Below, in pieces: positions 7,195 to 14,257 of a stretch of DNA of 15,391 bases. How positions within the stretch are numbered: position 1 is the stretch's first letter; every line of letters starts with the position of its first letter. The stretch lies in assembly GCA_017412025.1 (NCBI GenBank), contig JAFQOY010000016.1, positions 1 through 15,391 of the forward strand. Reading direction: 5' to 3'. The stretch comes from Clostridia bacterium (GTDB lineage Bacteria > Bacillota_A > Clostridia > Christensenellales > Aristaeellaceae). The notes under the pieces were generated by a model. It searched no databases. It saw only the letters and a list, made by a program, of their open reading frames with translations, and had not been told where the DNA came from. Both the position numbers and the translations under genes were made by a program.

Positions 7195-7212
7195 GAATGT
7201 GGAGGAATTCAA

Positions 7213-9333
7213 TTGAGCAGTCAGAAGGCGGCGCATAAGCTGGTGATCGTCGAATCTCCGGCAAAGGCGCGTACCATTTCAAAATTTCTGGGCAGAACCT
7301 ATAAGGTTGAAGCTTCAAACGGCCATGTGCGCGATTTGCCGAAGTCGCAGCTGGGCGTGGATGTGGAAAATGGGTTTGAGCCCAAGTACATCACTATCCG
7401 CGGCAGGGGCGAGGTGCTCGAGCGCATCCGCAAGGAAGCCAAGGGCGCAAAGTCTGTCATCCTCGCGACTGACCCGGACCGCGAGGGCGAGGCCATTTCC
7501 TGGCATCTTGCGCATATCCTGGGCATCGATCCTGACAGCGCATGCCGTGTGGAATTCAACGAGATCACCGAAAAGACGGTCAAGAGCGCGATTAAGACGC
7601 CGCGAAAGATCAACATGGAGCTGGTGGACGCGCAGCAGGCGAGAAGGATGCTTGATCGTCTTGTCGGCTACAAGATCAGCCCGCTTTTGTGGGTGAAGAT
7701 CAAGAAAGGGCTGTCTGCTGGACGCGTGCAGTCGGTTGCGACCCGCATGATCGTTGACCGTGAGCAGGAGATTGAGACGTTTGAGCCGGAGGAATACTGG
7801 CATGTGACGGCGGACGTCAGCGCAGGCGGCGCGCATCTGAGCGCAAAGCTGCATGCCATTGACGGCCAGCGCGTAAGCCTGCACAGCGGCGAGGAAGCCG
7901 CACAGGCGTGCGAGCGCATTGCAAAGGGCGGCTTTACGATCAAATCCGTCAAGCGGGGCGAGCGCCGCAGGCATCCTGCGCCGCCGTTTACGACCTCAAA
8001 CCTGCAGCAGGAGGCCAGCCGCAAGCTTGGCTTTACGACGGCAAAGACCATGCAGATTGCGCAGCAGCTCTACGAAGGCGTGGATGTTGCCGGGCGCGGC
8101 ACGCTGGGTCTGATTTCCTATATCCGTACCGACAGCGTGCGTCTTTCGGAGGATGCGGTTTCGGGCGTGAGGGCGGTGATTGCCGAGCGTTACGGCGAGG
8201 CCTATGTGCCGGAGAAGCCTGTGGTTTACAAGGGGCGCAAGAGCGCGCAGGATGCGCACGAGGCGATCCGCCCGTCGAATATCGACCTGCGTCCGGAGGA
8301 CATCAAGGCGTCGCTGACGCGCGATCAGTTCAACCTGTATAAGCTGGTTTACCTGCGCTTTGTCGCCTGCCAGATGGCGGACGCTGTATATGAAACACAG
8401 CAGATTGAGATTGAATCCGTGCATGGCGTGACGCTGCGCTCCACGGCGGAAAAGCTTCGTTTTGCGGGTTTCACGGCCGTGTATGAAGAGGGCAGCGACG
8501 AAACGGGCGCGGAGAGCGCCGTTGCCGCAACGCTCAGCGACGTGAACGAGGGATGCGGGGCGAAGGTAGAGGATACCGACGCAACGCAGCACTTCACCCA
8601 GCCGCCGCCGCGCTATACGGAGGCGTCGCTGGTGCGTGCGCTGGAGGAGAAGGGCATCGGCCGTCCGTCGACGTATGCGCCGACGATTTCCACCATCCTT
8701 GCCCGCGGCTATGTGATGCGCGAGAAGAAGCAGCTCTATCCTACGGAGCTTGGCGTGATGATCACGGACATGATGAAGGAATACTTCTCGGATATCGTGG
8801 ATATCGCGTTCACCGCCGGCATGGAGGAGCGGCTTGACCAGGTGGAAGAGGGCGAGCTTGACTGGCATACGGTCATCTCCGAATTCTACGAACCGTTCAG
8901 CCAGACGCTTGCGCATGCTGAGGAATCGATTGAGAAGATTGAGATCAGAGACGAGGTATCCGACGTCGTATGCGACAAGTGCGGCGCGATGATGGTCTAC
9001 AAGCTCGGGCGCTTTGGCCGCTTCCTGGCCTGCCCCAATTTCCCGGAATGCCGCAATACCAAGGCGATCCAGAAGGAGATTGACGCGCCGTGCCCGGTGT
9101 GCGGCGGAAAGCTGCTGGAAAAGACCTCGAAAAAAGGACGCAAGTTCTATGGATGCGAGCGCTATCCGGAGTGCGATTTCGTCTCCTGGGAGATGCCGGT
9201 GAGCGAGAAATGCCCCAAGTGCGGGGGATACATGGTCTTCAAGCGCGGACGCAAGGGAGAAAGCTACTGCCTGTGCGCCAATGAAAACTGCCGCGAGAAG
9301 ATCGCTGCGCCGCAGGAGAGCGACGAGGAATAA
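7213..9333 (+). CDS. topA: DNA topoisomerase I (type IA)
   Basis: Relaxes negatively supercoiled DNA by cutting and passing one strand. The protein has 706 residues. The N-terminal Toprim domain (HKLVIVESPAKARTISKFLG) carries DPDREGE at about 87-93, which binds magnesium. The catalytic tyrosine is Y303 in GLISYIRTDS. Three C-terminal zinc-ribbon repeats run from about 587: CDKC...CPNFPEC, CPVC...CERYPEC and CPKC...CANENC. The chosen start is a TTG at 7213 with GGAGG (7201-7205) seven bases upstream; the residues after it match the usual N-terminus. An upstream in-frame TTG at 7129 coincides with the -35 element of the promoter and is not a plausible start. Transcribed from its own promoter, possibly also by read-through from dprA; trmFO follows after 51 bases. 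Confidence 0.96.
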   Translation: MSSQKAAHKLVIVESPAKARTISKFLGRTYKVEASNGHVRDLPKSQLGVDVENGFEPKYITIRGRGEVLERIRKEAKGAKSVILATDPDREGEAISWHLAHILGIDPDSACRVEFNEITEKTVKSAIKTPRKINMELVDAQQARRMLDRLVGYKISPLLWVKIKKGLSAGRVQSVATRMIVDREQEIETFEPEEYWHVTADVSAGGAHLSAKLHAIDGQRVSLHSGEEAAQACERIAKGGFTIKSVKRGERRRHPAPPFTTSNLQQEASRKLGFTTAKTMQIAQQLYEGVDVAGRGTLGLISYIRTDSVRLSEDAVSGVRAVIAERYGEAYVPEKPVVYKGRKSAQDAHEAIRPSNIDLRPEDIKASLTRDQFNLYKLVYLRFVACQMADAVYETQQIEIESVHGVTLRSTAEKLRFAGFTAVYEEGSDETGAESAVAATLSDVNEGCGAKVEDTDATQHFTQPPPRYTEASLVRALEEKGIGRPSTYAPTISTILARGYVMREKKQLYPTELGVMITDMMKEYFSDIVDIAFTAGMEERLDQVEEGELDWHTVISEFYEPFSQTLAHAEESIEKIEIRDEVSDVVCDKCGAMMVYKLGRFGRFLACPNFPECRNTKAIQKEIDAPCPVCGGKLLEKTSKKGRKFYGCERYPECDFVSWEMPVSEKCPKCGGYMVFKRGRKGESYCLCANENCREKIAAPQESDEE

Positions 9334-9335
9334 AC

Positions 9336-9352
9336 AAACAGAACCTGTTTTT
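9336..9352 (+). terminator. Small A/T-rich hairpin between topA and trmFO
   Basis: AAACAG (9336-9341) and CTGTTT (9345-9350) form a 6-bp stem with a 3-base loop and a T-run that overlaps the 3' arm. It is too weak to be a confident terminator; at most it lowers read-through into trmFO. Confidence 0.3.
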
Positions 9353-9384
9353 CTGCCTGTCTTTGACGGGGAAACGAGGATAAG

Positions 9385-10713
9385 ATGAATCATGCTACTG
9401 TAATCGGCGCCGGCCTCGCCGGATGCGAGGCGGCGTGGCAGCTTGCCCGCCGCGGCGTCGCCGTGACGCTGATGGAAATGAAACCCGATCGCTTTACGCC
9501 CGCGCATCACAGCGCGGGCTTTGCTGAATTGGTCTGTTCCAATTCCCTGAGAAGCGATCAGCTGACCAATGCGGTCGGCCTGCTCAAGGAGGAAATGCGC
9601 CAGCTGGGCAGCCTCATCATGGAGGCGGCGGATCAAGCACGCGTGCCTGCAGGCGGCGCGCTGGCGGTTGACCGCGAGGCCTTTTCGGCTTATGTGACCG
9701 AAAAGATAGAATCGCATCCGCTGATCACGGTTGTGCGCGGGGAATGCTGCGAAATCCCGGAGGGAAACGTGATCATCGCTACCGGGCCGCTGACCAGCGA
9801 TGCGCTGGCGGAAAAGATCGCCGCGCTTCCGGGGCTTGAGACGCTCAACTTCTACGACGCCGCCGCGCCGATTGTCTCAGGCGAGTCGCTTGATATGACG
9901 AAGGTGTTCCGCATGAGCCGGTACGGGCGGGGAGACGACTATCTCAACTGCCCGATGAGCCGCGAGGAGTATATGGCGTTTTATGAGGCGCTGCTCACGG
10001 CGGAAAAGGCGGAGGTACACGGCTTTGACGGCACGCAGGTGTTTGAAGGCTGCATGCCCATCGAGGTCATGGCCTCGCGCGGGGAGATGGTGATGGCGTT
10101 CGGCCCGATGAAGCCGGTCGGCCTTGTCGACCCGCGGACGGGACGCGAGCCATACGCCGCCGTACAGCTGCGCGCGGAGAACAAAGAGGGAACGATGTAT
10201 AACCTCGTCGGTTTCCAGACAAGGCTCAAGTGGGGCGAGCAGAAGCGGGTCTTCTCGATGATCCCCGGCCTTGAGAACGCGGAATTTCTCCGCTATGGCG
10301 TGATGCACCGCAATACCTTCCTGCATTCGCCGGGCTTCCTTGACGAGCATTATCAGATGATTGCGCGCCCGGGCACGTACTTTGCAGGCCAGATGACGGG
10401 CGTTGAGGGCTATGTGGAAAGCGCGTCCAGCGGCATGGTCGCCGGCATTTCGCTTGCGCGGCAGCTGCAGGAAAAGGAACCGGTTAACTTCACGTCATTG
10501 ACGGCCATCGGCGCGCTGGGCTGCCATGTATCCCGGGCGACGGGCGATTTCCAGCCGATGAACGCCAACTTCGGCCTGATTGACGCGTATCCCAAAAAGA
10601 TCCGCAACAAGCAGGAGCGCTACGGCGCGATTGCAGCGCGCTCGCTTGACTTTATCGAGGCGCTCAGGAGCAATCCGCTGGCGTGCGACTTTTACCCGGA
10701 GGATGCGGAGTGA
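9385..10713 (+). CDS. trmFO: Folate-dependent tRNA m5U54 methyltransferase TrmFO
   Basis: Methylates uridine 54 in the T-loop of tRNA using methylenetetrahydrofolate and FAD, the Gram-positive alternative to SAM-dependent TrmA. The protein has 442 residues. The N-terminal dinucleotide-binding motif is [12 protein letters not shown] (G8, G10, G13). [13 protein letters not shown] contains C51 and [11 protein letters not shown] contains C223, matching the two functionally important cysteines described in the Bacillus enzyme. [13 protein letters not shown] near the C-terminus completes the FAD fold. The ATG at 9385 has a modest AGGA site (9377-9380) at 4 bases. It was formerly called gid; the topA-trmFO pairing is conserved in Firmicutes. 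In Bacillus codV (xerC) follows, whereas here only 91 bases separate it from hslV. Confidence 0.96.
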   Translation: MNHATVIGAGLAGCEAAWQLARRGVAVTLMEMKPDRFTPAHHSAGFAELVCSNSLRSDQLTNAVGLLKEEMRQLGSLIMEAADQARVPAGGALAVDREAFSAYVTEKIESHPLITVVRGECCEIPEGNVIIATGPLTSDALAEKIAALPGLETLNFYDAAAPIVSGESLDMTKVFRMSRYGRGDDYLNCPMSREEYMAFYEALLTAEKAEVHGFDGTQVFEGCMPIEVMASRGEMVMAFGPMKPVGLVDPRTGREPYAAVQLRAENKEGTMYNLVGFQTRLKWGEQKRVFSMIPGLENAEFLRYGVMHRNTFLHSPGFLDEHYQMIARPGTYFAGQMTGVEGYVESASSGMVAGISLARQLQEKEPVNFTSLTAIGALGCHVSRATGDFQPMNANFGLIDAYPKKIRNKQERYGAIAARSLDFIEALRSNPLACDFYPEDAE

Positions 10714-10718
10714 AACCT

Positions 10719-10752
10719 GCGCTGACCAAAGCGATATCCCCGGTCAGAACGC
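10719..10752 (+). repeat. Inverted repeat between trmFO and hslV
   Basis: CTGACC (10722-10727) and GGTCAG (10742-10747) are perfect complements around a 14-base loop. GCG (10719-10721) and CGC (10750-10752) can extend the stem across a two-base bulge. No T-run follows, so it is not a standard terminator. It lies just upstream of the possible hslV promoter and could be an operator or an mRNA structure. Confidence 0.4.
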
Positions 10753-10762
10753 TTGCGCGGTA

Positions 10763-10771
10763 TGCTATGAT
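10763..10771 (+). promoter_or_regulatory. Possible extended -10 promoter for hslVU
   Basis: TGCTATGAT fits an extended -10 (TGN plus TATGAT, 10766-10771). No good -35 is found 16-18 bases upstream. Transcription would start near 10778, about 27 bases before the hslV ATG. It would allow hslVU to be expressed separately from trmFO. Confidence 0.35.
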
Positions 10772-10804
10772 AAAGGCATGCCGGAACAGATGGGAGGAAT
10801 GAAC

Positions 10805-11338
10805 ATGGCACTGATGGGAACGACCATCTGCGCAGTATGCAAGGATGGAAAAATCGCCGTCGCCGGAGACGGACAGGTGACGATGGGCGAAAAGACGATA
10901 TTCAAATCCACAGCGCGCAAGGTGCGCCGGATATACGGCGGAAAGGTGGTCACCGGATTTGCCGGCAGCGTGGCGGACGCTTTTGCGCTGTGCGACCGCT
11001 TTGAAGCGAAGCTTGAGCAGTACAGCGGCAATCTGGAGCGCGCGGCGGTGGAGCTGGCGCAGGACTGGCGCGCAGACAAGGCGATGCGCAAGCTGGAGGC
11101 GATGCTGATTGCCGCCTGCGGAGAGACGATGATGATCATCTCCGGCACGGGCGAGGTGATCACGCCGGACGACGGCGTTGCGGCTGTGGGCTCCGGCGGC
11201 AACTACGCCATGGCTGCAGCGCGCGCGCTGAAGGAAAACACGGATCTGTCCGCGAAGGAGATTGCGGAGAAGGCGCTGCACATCGCGGCCGACATCTGCG
11301 TGTATACCAACCACAACGTCATTGTAGAGGAGGCCTGA
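10805..11338 (+). CDS. hslV: ATP-dependent protease peptidase subunit HslV (ClpQ)
   Basis: The proteolytic double-ring subunit of the HslUV (ClpYQ) protease, related to the proteasome beta subunit. The protein has 177 residues. After a five-residue leader MALMG comes TTICAV, so T6 is the expected N-terminal catalytic threonine once the leader is removed. [39 protein letters not shown] and ICVYTNHN are family hallmarks. The ATG at 10805 is chosen because GGGAGGA (10792-10798) lies six bases upstream; the ATG at 10799 touches that site, and in-frame codons farther upstream fall in trmFO or the intergenic gap. Its TGA stop overlaps the hslU start. Having threonine rather than serine at the catalytic end resembles E. 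coli and Thermotoga HslV more than Bacillus ClpQ. Confidence 0.95.
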   Translation: MALMGTTICAVCKDGKIAVAGDGQVTMGEKTIFKSTARKVRRIYGGKVVTGFAGSVADAFALCDRFEAKLEQYSGNLERAAVELAQDWRADKAMRKLEAMLIAACGETMMIISGTGEVITPDDGVAAVGSGGNYAMAAARALKENTDLSAKEIAEKALHIAADICVYTNHNVIVEEA

Positions 11339-12696
11339 TGATGGAACTGACGCCCAAACAGATTGTGCGCGAGCTTGACCGCTACATCATCGGCCAGAGC
11401 GAAGCCAAGCGCGCCGTCGCCGTCGCGCTGCGCAACCGCTATCGCCGCGCGCAGCTGCCCAAAGAAATCCGCGATGAGATTGTGCCCAAGAACATCCTGA
11501 TGGTCGGCCCGACCGGCGTGGGCAAGACAGAGATTGCCAGAAGGCTGGCAAGGCTGGTCGACGCGCCGTTTGTCAAGGTGGAGGCGACGAAGTTTACCGA
11601 GGTCGGCTATGTCGGCCGCGACGTCGAGTCCATCATCCGTGATCTGGTCGAGGCCAGCGTGCGCATCTGCAAGGAGGAGGCCAGCGCAAAGGTGAAGACC
11701 CGCGCGACGGTGCTGGCGCAGGAGCGGATTGTCGATATCATCCTGCATCCGGGCCGCAAGCCCGCCAATCCGATCGATATCCTGCTGGGCAACAAGCCCA
11801 GGCAGCCGGAGGTGCCGGAGAGCGAGCGTGCGCAGGTGGCCAGGCGCGCGGAGGATCTGCGCGGACAGCTGCTGCGAGGCGAGCTGGAGGAGCTTGAAAT
11901 CGAGGTGGAGGTCGAGGATGCGCCCAAGGACGTCGAGATCAACGGCGCGAGCGTCAGCATTGGCTCGATGATGGGCGACATGATCCCCAAGAAGACCAAG
12001 ATGCGCCGCATGAAGGTGGCGGACGCCCGCCGCCTGCTGATTGCGGAAGAGGAGAGCAAGCTGATTGACATGGACGCCGTGACGGAGGAGGCCATCCGCC
12101 GCGCGGAGCAGGACGGCATCGTGTTTATCGACGAAATCGACAAGGTGGCCGGGCGCGCGGCGAACGGACCGGACGTCAGCCGTGAGGGCGTGCAGCGGGA
12201 TATCCTTCCGATCGTGGAGGGCAGCACGGTGAACACGAAATACGGCGTTGTCCGCACGGATTTCATGCTCTTTATCGCCGCGGGCGCGTTCCATGTGGCG
12301 AAGGTGACGGATCTGATTCCGGAGCTGCAGGGCCGATTCCCCGTGCGTGTGAACCTGAAGCCATTGACAAGGGACGACTTCAAGGCGATTCTCAGCCAGA
12401 CGGATAACGCGCTGACGAGGCAGTATCAGGCGCTGCTGGCGGTCGATCATGTGCATCTGCGCTTTGAGGAATCTGCCCTTGACGCGCTGGCGGCGGCTGC
12501 GCAGCAGGCCAACGAGACGAAAGAGGACATCGGCGCGCGCAGGCTGCATACGCTCTTTGAACAGATGCTCGAGGACATCTCCTTCAACGCCGGCGGCGAT
12601 ATGCCGGACGTCGATGTGGTGATCAACGGCGATTATGTGGCGGAGCACCTGGGCGTCGATTCAAAAAAAGTAGACATGAAGCGGTATATCCTGTAA
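11338..12696 (+). CDS. hslU: ATP-dependent unfoldase subunit HslU (ClpY)
   Basis: A AAA+ hexamer that unfolds substrates and feeds them to HslV. The protein has 452 residues. The N-terminus MELTPKQIVRELDRYIIGQ is typical. Walker A is GPTGVGKT (57-64) and Walker B is VFIDEID (262-268). Between them lies the HslU-specific I domain with the charged ELEELEIEVEVEDAP stretch. The C-terminus ends KRYIL, the short hydrophobic tail that in this family inserts between HslV subunits to activate it. The first ATG (11338) overlaps the hslV stop; a second ATG directly follows at 11341 and has better spacing to AGGAGG (11328-11333), so either may be used. Coupled translation with hslV should help match subunit amounts. 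No codY follows, unlike Bacillus. Confidence 0.96.
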   Translation: MMELTPKQIVRELDRYIIGQSEAKRAVAVALRNRYRRAQLPKEIRDEIVPKNILMVGPTGVGKTEIARRLARLVDAPFVKVEATKFTEVGYVGRDVESIIRDLVEASVRICKEEASAKVKTRATVLAQERIVDIILHPGRKPANPIDILLGNKPRQPEVPESERAQVARRAEDLRGQLLRGELEELEIEVEVEDAPKDVEINGASVSIGSMMGDMIPKKTKMRRMKVADARRLLIAEEESKLIDMDAVTEEAIRRAEQDGIVFIDEIDKVAGRAANGPDVSREGVQRDILPIVEGSTVNTKYGVVRTDFMLFIAAGAFHVAKVTDLIPELQGRFPVRVNLKPLTRDDFKAILSQTDNALTRQYQALLAVDHVHLRFEESALDALAAAAQQANETKEDIGARRLHTLFEQMLEDISFNAGGDMPDVDVVINGDYVAEHLGVDSKKVDMKRYIL

Positions 12697-12717
12697 AATA
12701 TAGGGAGAAGCCGCACC

Positions 12718-12758
12718 AAATCAAAAGCCGCTTCTTAACCGGGAGCGGTTTTTGATTT
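12718..12758 (+). terminator. Terminator after hslU, 15-bp hairpin
   Basis: Arms 12718-12732 and 12744-12758 are complementary over all 15 positions with one G-U pair, around an 11-base loop. The T-run (TTTTT, 12749-12753) is inside the 3' arm and pairs with AAAA in the 5' arm. The symmetry would allow action on either strand, but no minus-strand gene is seen nearby. Confidence 0.8.
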
Positions 12759-12782
12759 CAGGAAAGAAAGCGAGAATCGTCT

Positions 12783-13691
12783 ATGAAGAGACATGCGTAT
12801 CTGATCATCGCCCATCATCACTTTGATATGCTGGCGCGCCTGATCCGCGCGCTGGACAGTGAGCATGCGGACTTTTTTATCCATATCAACAGGAGCGTCC
12901 GCGATTTTGATGAAAAGGCAATTCGTTCTGCAGCGGTAAAGTCCGGCGTGCAGATATTCAGAAAGTATAAGATCACGTGGGGTGCAGATACGCAGATCCG
13001 CTGTGAGCTGTTTCTGATGGAGCAGGCGATGAAGGGGCGCTATGATTATTATCACCTGCTTTCCGGCGTGGATATTCCGCTGAAGACGAGCGTGGAGATT
13101 GAGGCATTCTTTGAGGGCCAGGATAAGAGCTTTCTGGAGGTCAAACAGGAGACGGATTTGACCGGAACGCTTGAGCGCGTACGCTACTTTTACCCGCTGC
13201 AGCCGCTTATCGGCAGGCAGAAGACGGGCAGGGGTTGGCGGTATCTGCTGCTGGATCAGCTGGCTTATGAGAGCCTGAAGCTGCAGAAAATGCTGGGTGT
13301 TGACAGAACGAAGAACGCGCCCTTTGCCTATTGCAGGGGCGGAAACTGGTTTTCAATAAGACACGATCTGGTTGCCTGCGCTGTCGGGCAGAGGAAACTG
13401 ATTGAGCGCTATTTTTACTGCACCATGAACGCTGACGAGATGTTCCTGCAATGCGTAGCGATGGCCTCGCCGCTTAAGGATACCATTGTTAAGGAGAATC
13501 TTCGTCTGGTCGATTGGCAGAGAACGGAGCACGGAGGCTGCTCGCCGCATACGTTCACGATGGAGGATTACGATATGCTGGTTGGCAGCGACAGGCTGTT
13601 TGCACGGAAGTTTGATCCGGACGTCGATGCGGAAATCATCGATGCGCTCTATGGCAGGCTGGAAACGGCAAAAGGTGAAAATCCCGGTTGA
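12783..13691 (+). CDS. GT14 'Branch' family glycosyltransferase (beta-1,6-GlcNAc transferase-like)
   Basis: A 302-residue protein resembling the core-2/I-branching enzyme family (GT14). Visible family features are the opening HAYLIIAHHHFDMLARLIRAL followed by ADFFIHINRS, the YDYYHLLSGVDIPLKT motif, GGNWFSI (186-192) and ADEMFLQ with D218 and E219. Bacterial members usually transfer sugars to surface polysaccharide or other glycans; donor and acceptor cannot be read from sequence. There is no signal peptide or membrane helix, so it should be cytoplasmic. The ribosome binding site is weak (GAGA about 7 bases before ATG, GGAAAG farther away), unlike its neighbours. It stands alone between the hslU terminator and the T-box promoter, whose -35 overlaps its TGA stop. 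It uses more AGA/AGG and A/T-rich codons than neighbours, a mild hint of separate origin. Confidence 0.8.
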   Translation: MKRHAYLIIAHHHFDMLARLIRALDSEHADFFIHINRSVRDFDEKAIRSAAVKSGVQIFRKYKITWGADTQIRCELFLMEQAMKGRYDYYHLLSGVDIPLKTSVEIEAFFEGQDKSFLEVKQETDLTGTLERVRYFYPLQPLIGRQKTGRGWRYLLLDQLAYESLKLQKMLGVDRTKNAPFAYCRGGNWFSIRHDLVACAVGQRKLIERYFYCTMNADEMFLQCVAMASPLKDTIVKENLRLVDWQRTEHGGCSPHTFTMEDYDMLVGSDRLFARKFDPDVDAEIIDALYGRLETAKGENPG

Positions 13692-13716
13692 CAATGGCAA
13701 AAAACCACGCTATAAT
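13688..13716 (+). promoter_or_regulatory. Perfect consensus sigma-A promoter for the T-box leader
   Basis: TTGACA (13688-13693), a 17-base spacer and TATAAT (13711-13716). The -35 overlaps the stop codon of the preceding glycosyltransferase gene. The transcript should start near 13723. Confidence 0.9.
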
Positions 13717-13722
13717 CTCAAT

Positions 13723-13982
13723 ACATATGTTCTTCCCGTTGAAGAAGAGGAGTACGCGAAGCTATCCGTCAGAGAGGGCTGGTCCGCAGGCTGAAAGGCC
13801 GCCCGGGAGATGCGAGCGGAATGTCGCTTTGGAGGGACGCGGATGAGGGCTGCTGGCCTCAGTCTGCGCGGGCGCGCCCGATACAGCGCTTTGAGGCGTT
13901 CTGCACGACGAAGGCAGGATGTAAATAAAGGTGGTACCACGCAAGCGCTCTTGCGTCCTTTGGGACGGAGCGCTTGTTTTTT
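13723..13982 (+). ncRNA. T-box riboswitch, valine-responsive
   Basis: A leader that senses uncharged tRNA-Val and allows read-through into the downstream genes. The T-box sequence AAGGTGGTACCACG lies at 13928-13941. The antiterminator is complete: AAAGG (13927-13931) pairs with CCTTT (13957-13961), ACGCAAG (13939-13945) pairs with CTTGCGT (13950-13956), and the seven-base bulge TGGTACC (13932-13938) holds TGGT to pair with the tRNA 3' end. The variable T13935 fits discriminator A73 of tRNA-Val. In stem I, AGTA (13751-13754) and GAA (13819-13821) look like the two strands of the specifier-loop E motif. AGAGAGGGC (13771-13779) is also typical. The codon after GAA is GTC (13823-13825), a valine specifier, agreeing with valS downstream. 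The lower part of stem I could not be folded with certainty by eye. Confidence 0.92.
13942..13982 (+). terminator. T-box terminator hairpin
   Basis: CAAGCGCTC (13942-13950) pairs with GAGCGCTTG (13968-13976), with an inner GTCC/GGAC stem, followed by TTTTTT (13977-13982). Its 5' arm shares bases with the antiterminator helix, so the two folds exclude each other. Confidence 0.92.
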
Positions 13983-14002
13983 GATATTCAGGAGGAAAGC
14001 GC

Positions 14003-14170
14003 ATGAATCTGAGCAGTGAAATGGTGCCGGGTCTGTTTCTGCTGATTACGGGTGCAGGCATGGGTTTTTTTGCCGACGGCCTGTGCAAGAAGAAGCAGAA
14101 CCGGCCGCAGGTCAGGCTGATGGGCGCCGGGCTTGCGATCATCGGTGCGATTCTGATCTTTATTCCCTGA
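14003..14170 (+). CDS. Small two-helix membrane protein, unrecognised (55 aa)
   Basis: An ATG with a perfect AGGAGG (13990-13995) at 7 bases opens a 55-codon frame ending in TGA. I do not recognise the protein. It has two hydrophobic segments, about residues 9-25 (GLFLLITGAGMGFFADG) and 39-54 (LMGAGLAIIGAILIFI), joined by a basic loop (CKKKQNRPQVR). This predicts a helical hairpin in the membrane with the loop in the cytoplasm. It starts 20 bases after the T-box terminator and ends 87 bases before valS, so it would be controlled by tRNA-Val charging. The good ribosome binding site, membrane-like composition and placement favour a real gene over chance. A role as a passenger leader gene for valS cannot be excluded. 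Confidence 0.7.
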   Translation: MNLSSEMVPGLFLLITGAGMGFFADGLCKKKQNRPQVRLMGAGLAIIGAILIFIP

Positions 14171-14178
14171 GGGAAAAG

Positions 14179-14210
14179 CTGCGGCTCCGCTTTTGCCGGA
14201 GTCGGCGCAG
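14179..14210 (+). repeat. Hairpin between the small membrane protein gene and valS
   Basis: CTGCG (14179-14183) pairs with CGCAG (14206-14210), and CTCCG (14185-14189) pairs with CGGAG (14197-14201), separated by an internal loop. No T-run follows, so it should not terminate. It could stabilise or separate the two messages. A second short inverted repeat, ACGAT/ATCGT, lies at 14224-14236. Confidence 0.4.
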
Positions 14211-14257
14211 ATGAAGCAAATACACGATTATATCGTTTCAGAAAGGAATCTTGAATC

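Noticed and set aside
7996..9717. 573-codon minus-strand frame opposite topA and trmFO
   Set aside because: Shadow of two well-identified genes; low-complexity basic product with no recognisable domain.
10580..10804. Upstream in-frame starts for hslV
   Set aside because: They would add an Arg-rich tail overlapping trmFO and displace the catalytic threonine; the ATG at 10805 has the best ribosome binding site.
11203..12648. 481-codon minus-strand frame opposite hslU
   Set aside because: Covers almost exactly the hslU coding strand; composition (His/Leu/Arg) fits a complement artefact.
13810..14019. 69-codon frame overlapping the T-box leader
   Set aside because: It lies across the antiterminator and terminator of a clear riboswitch and has no domain; the Arg-rich product reflects structured RNA.
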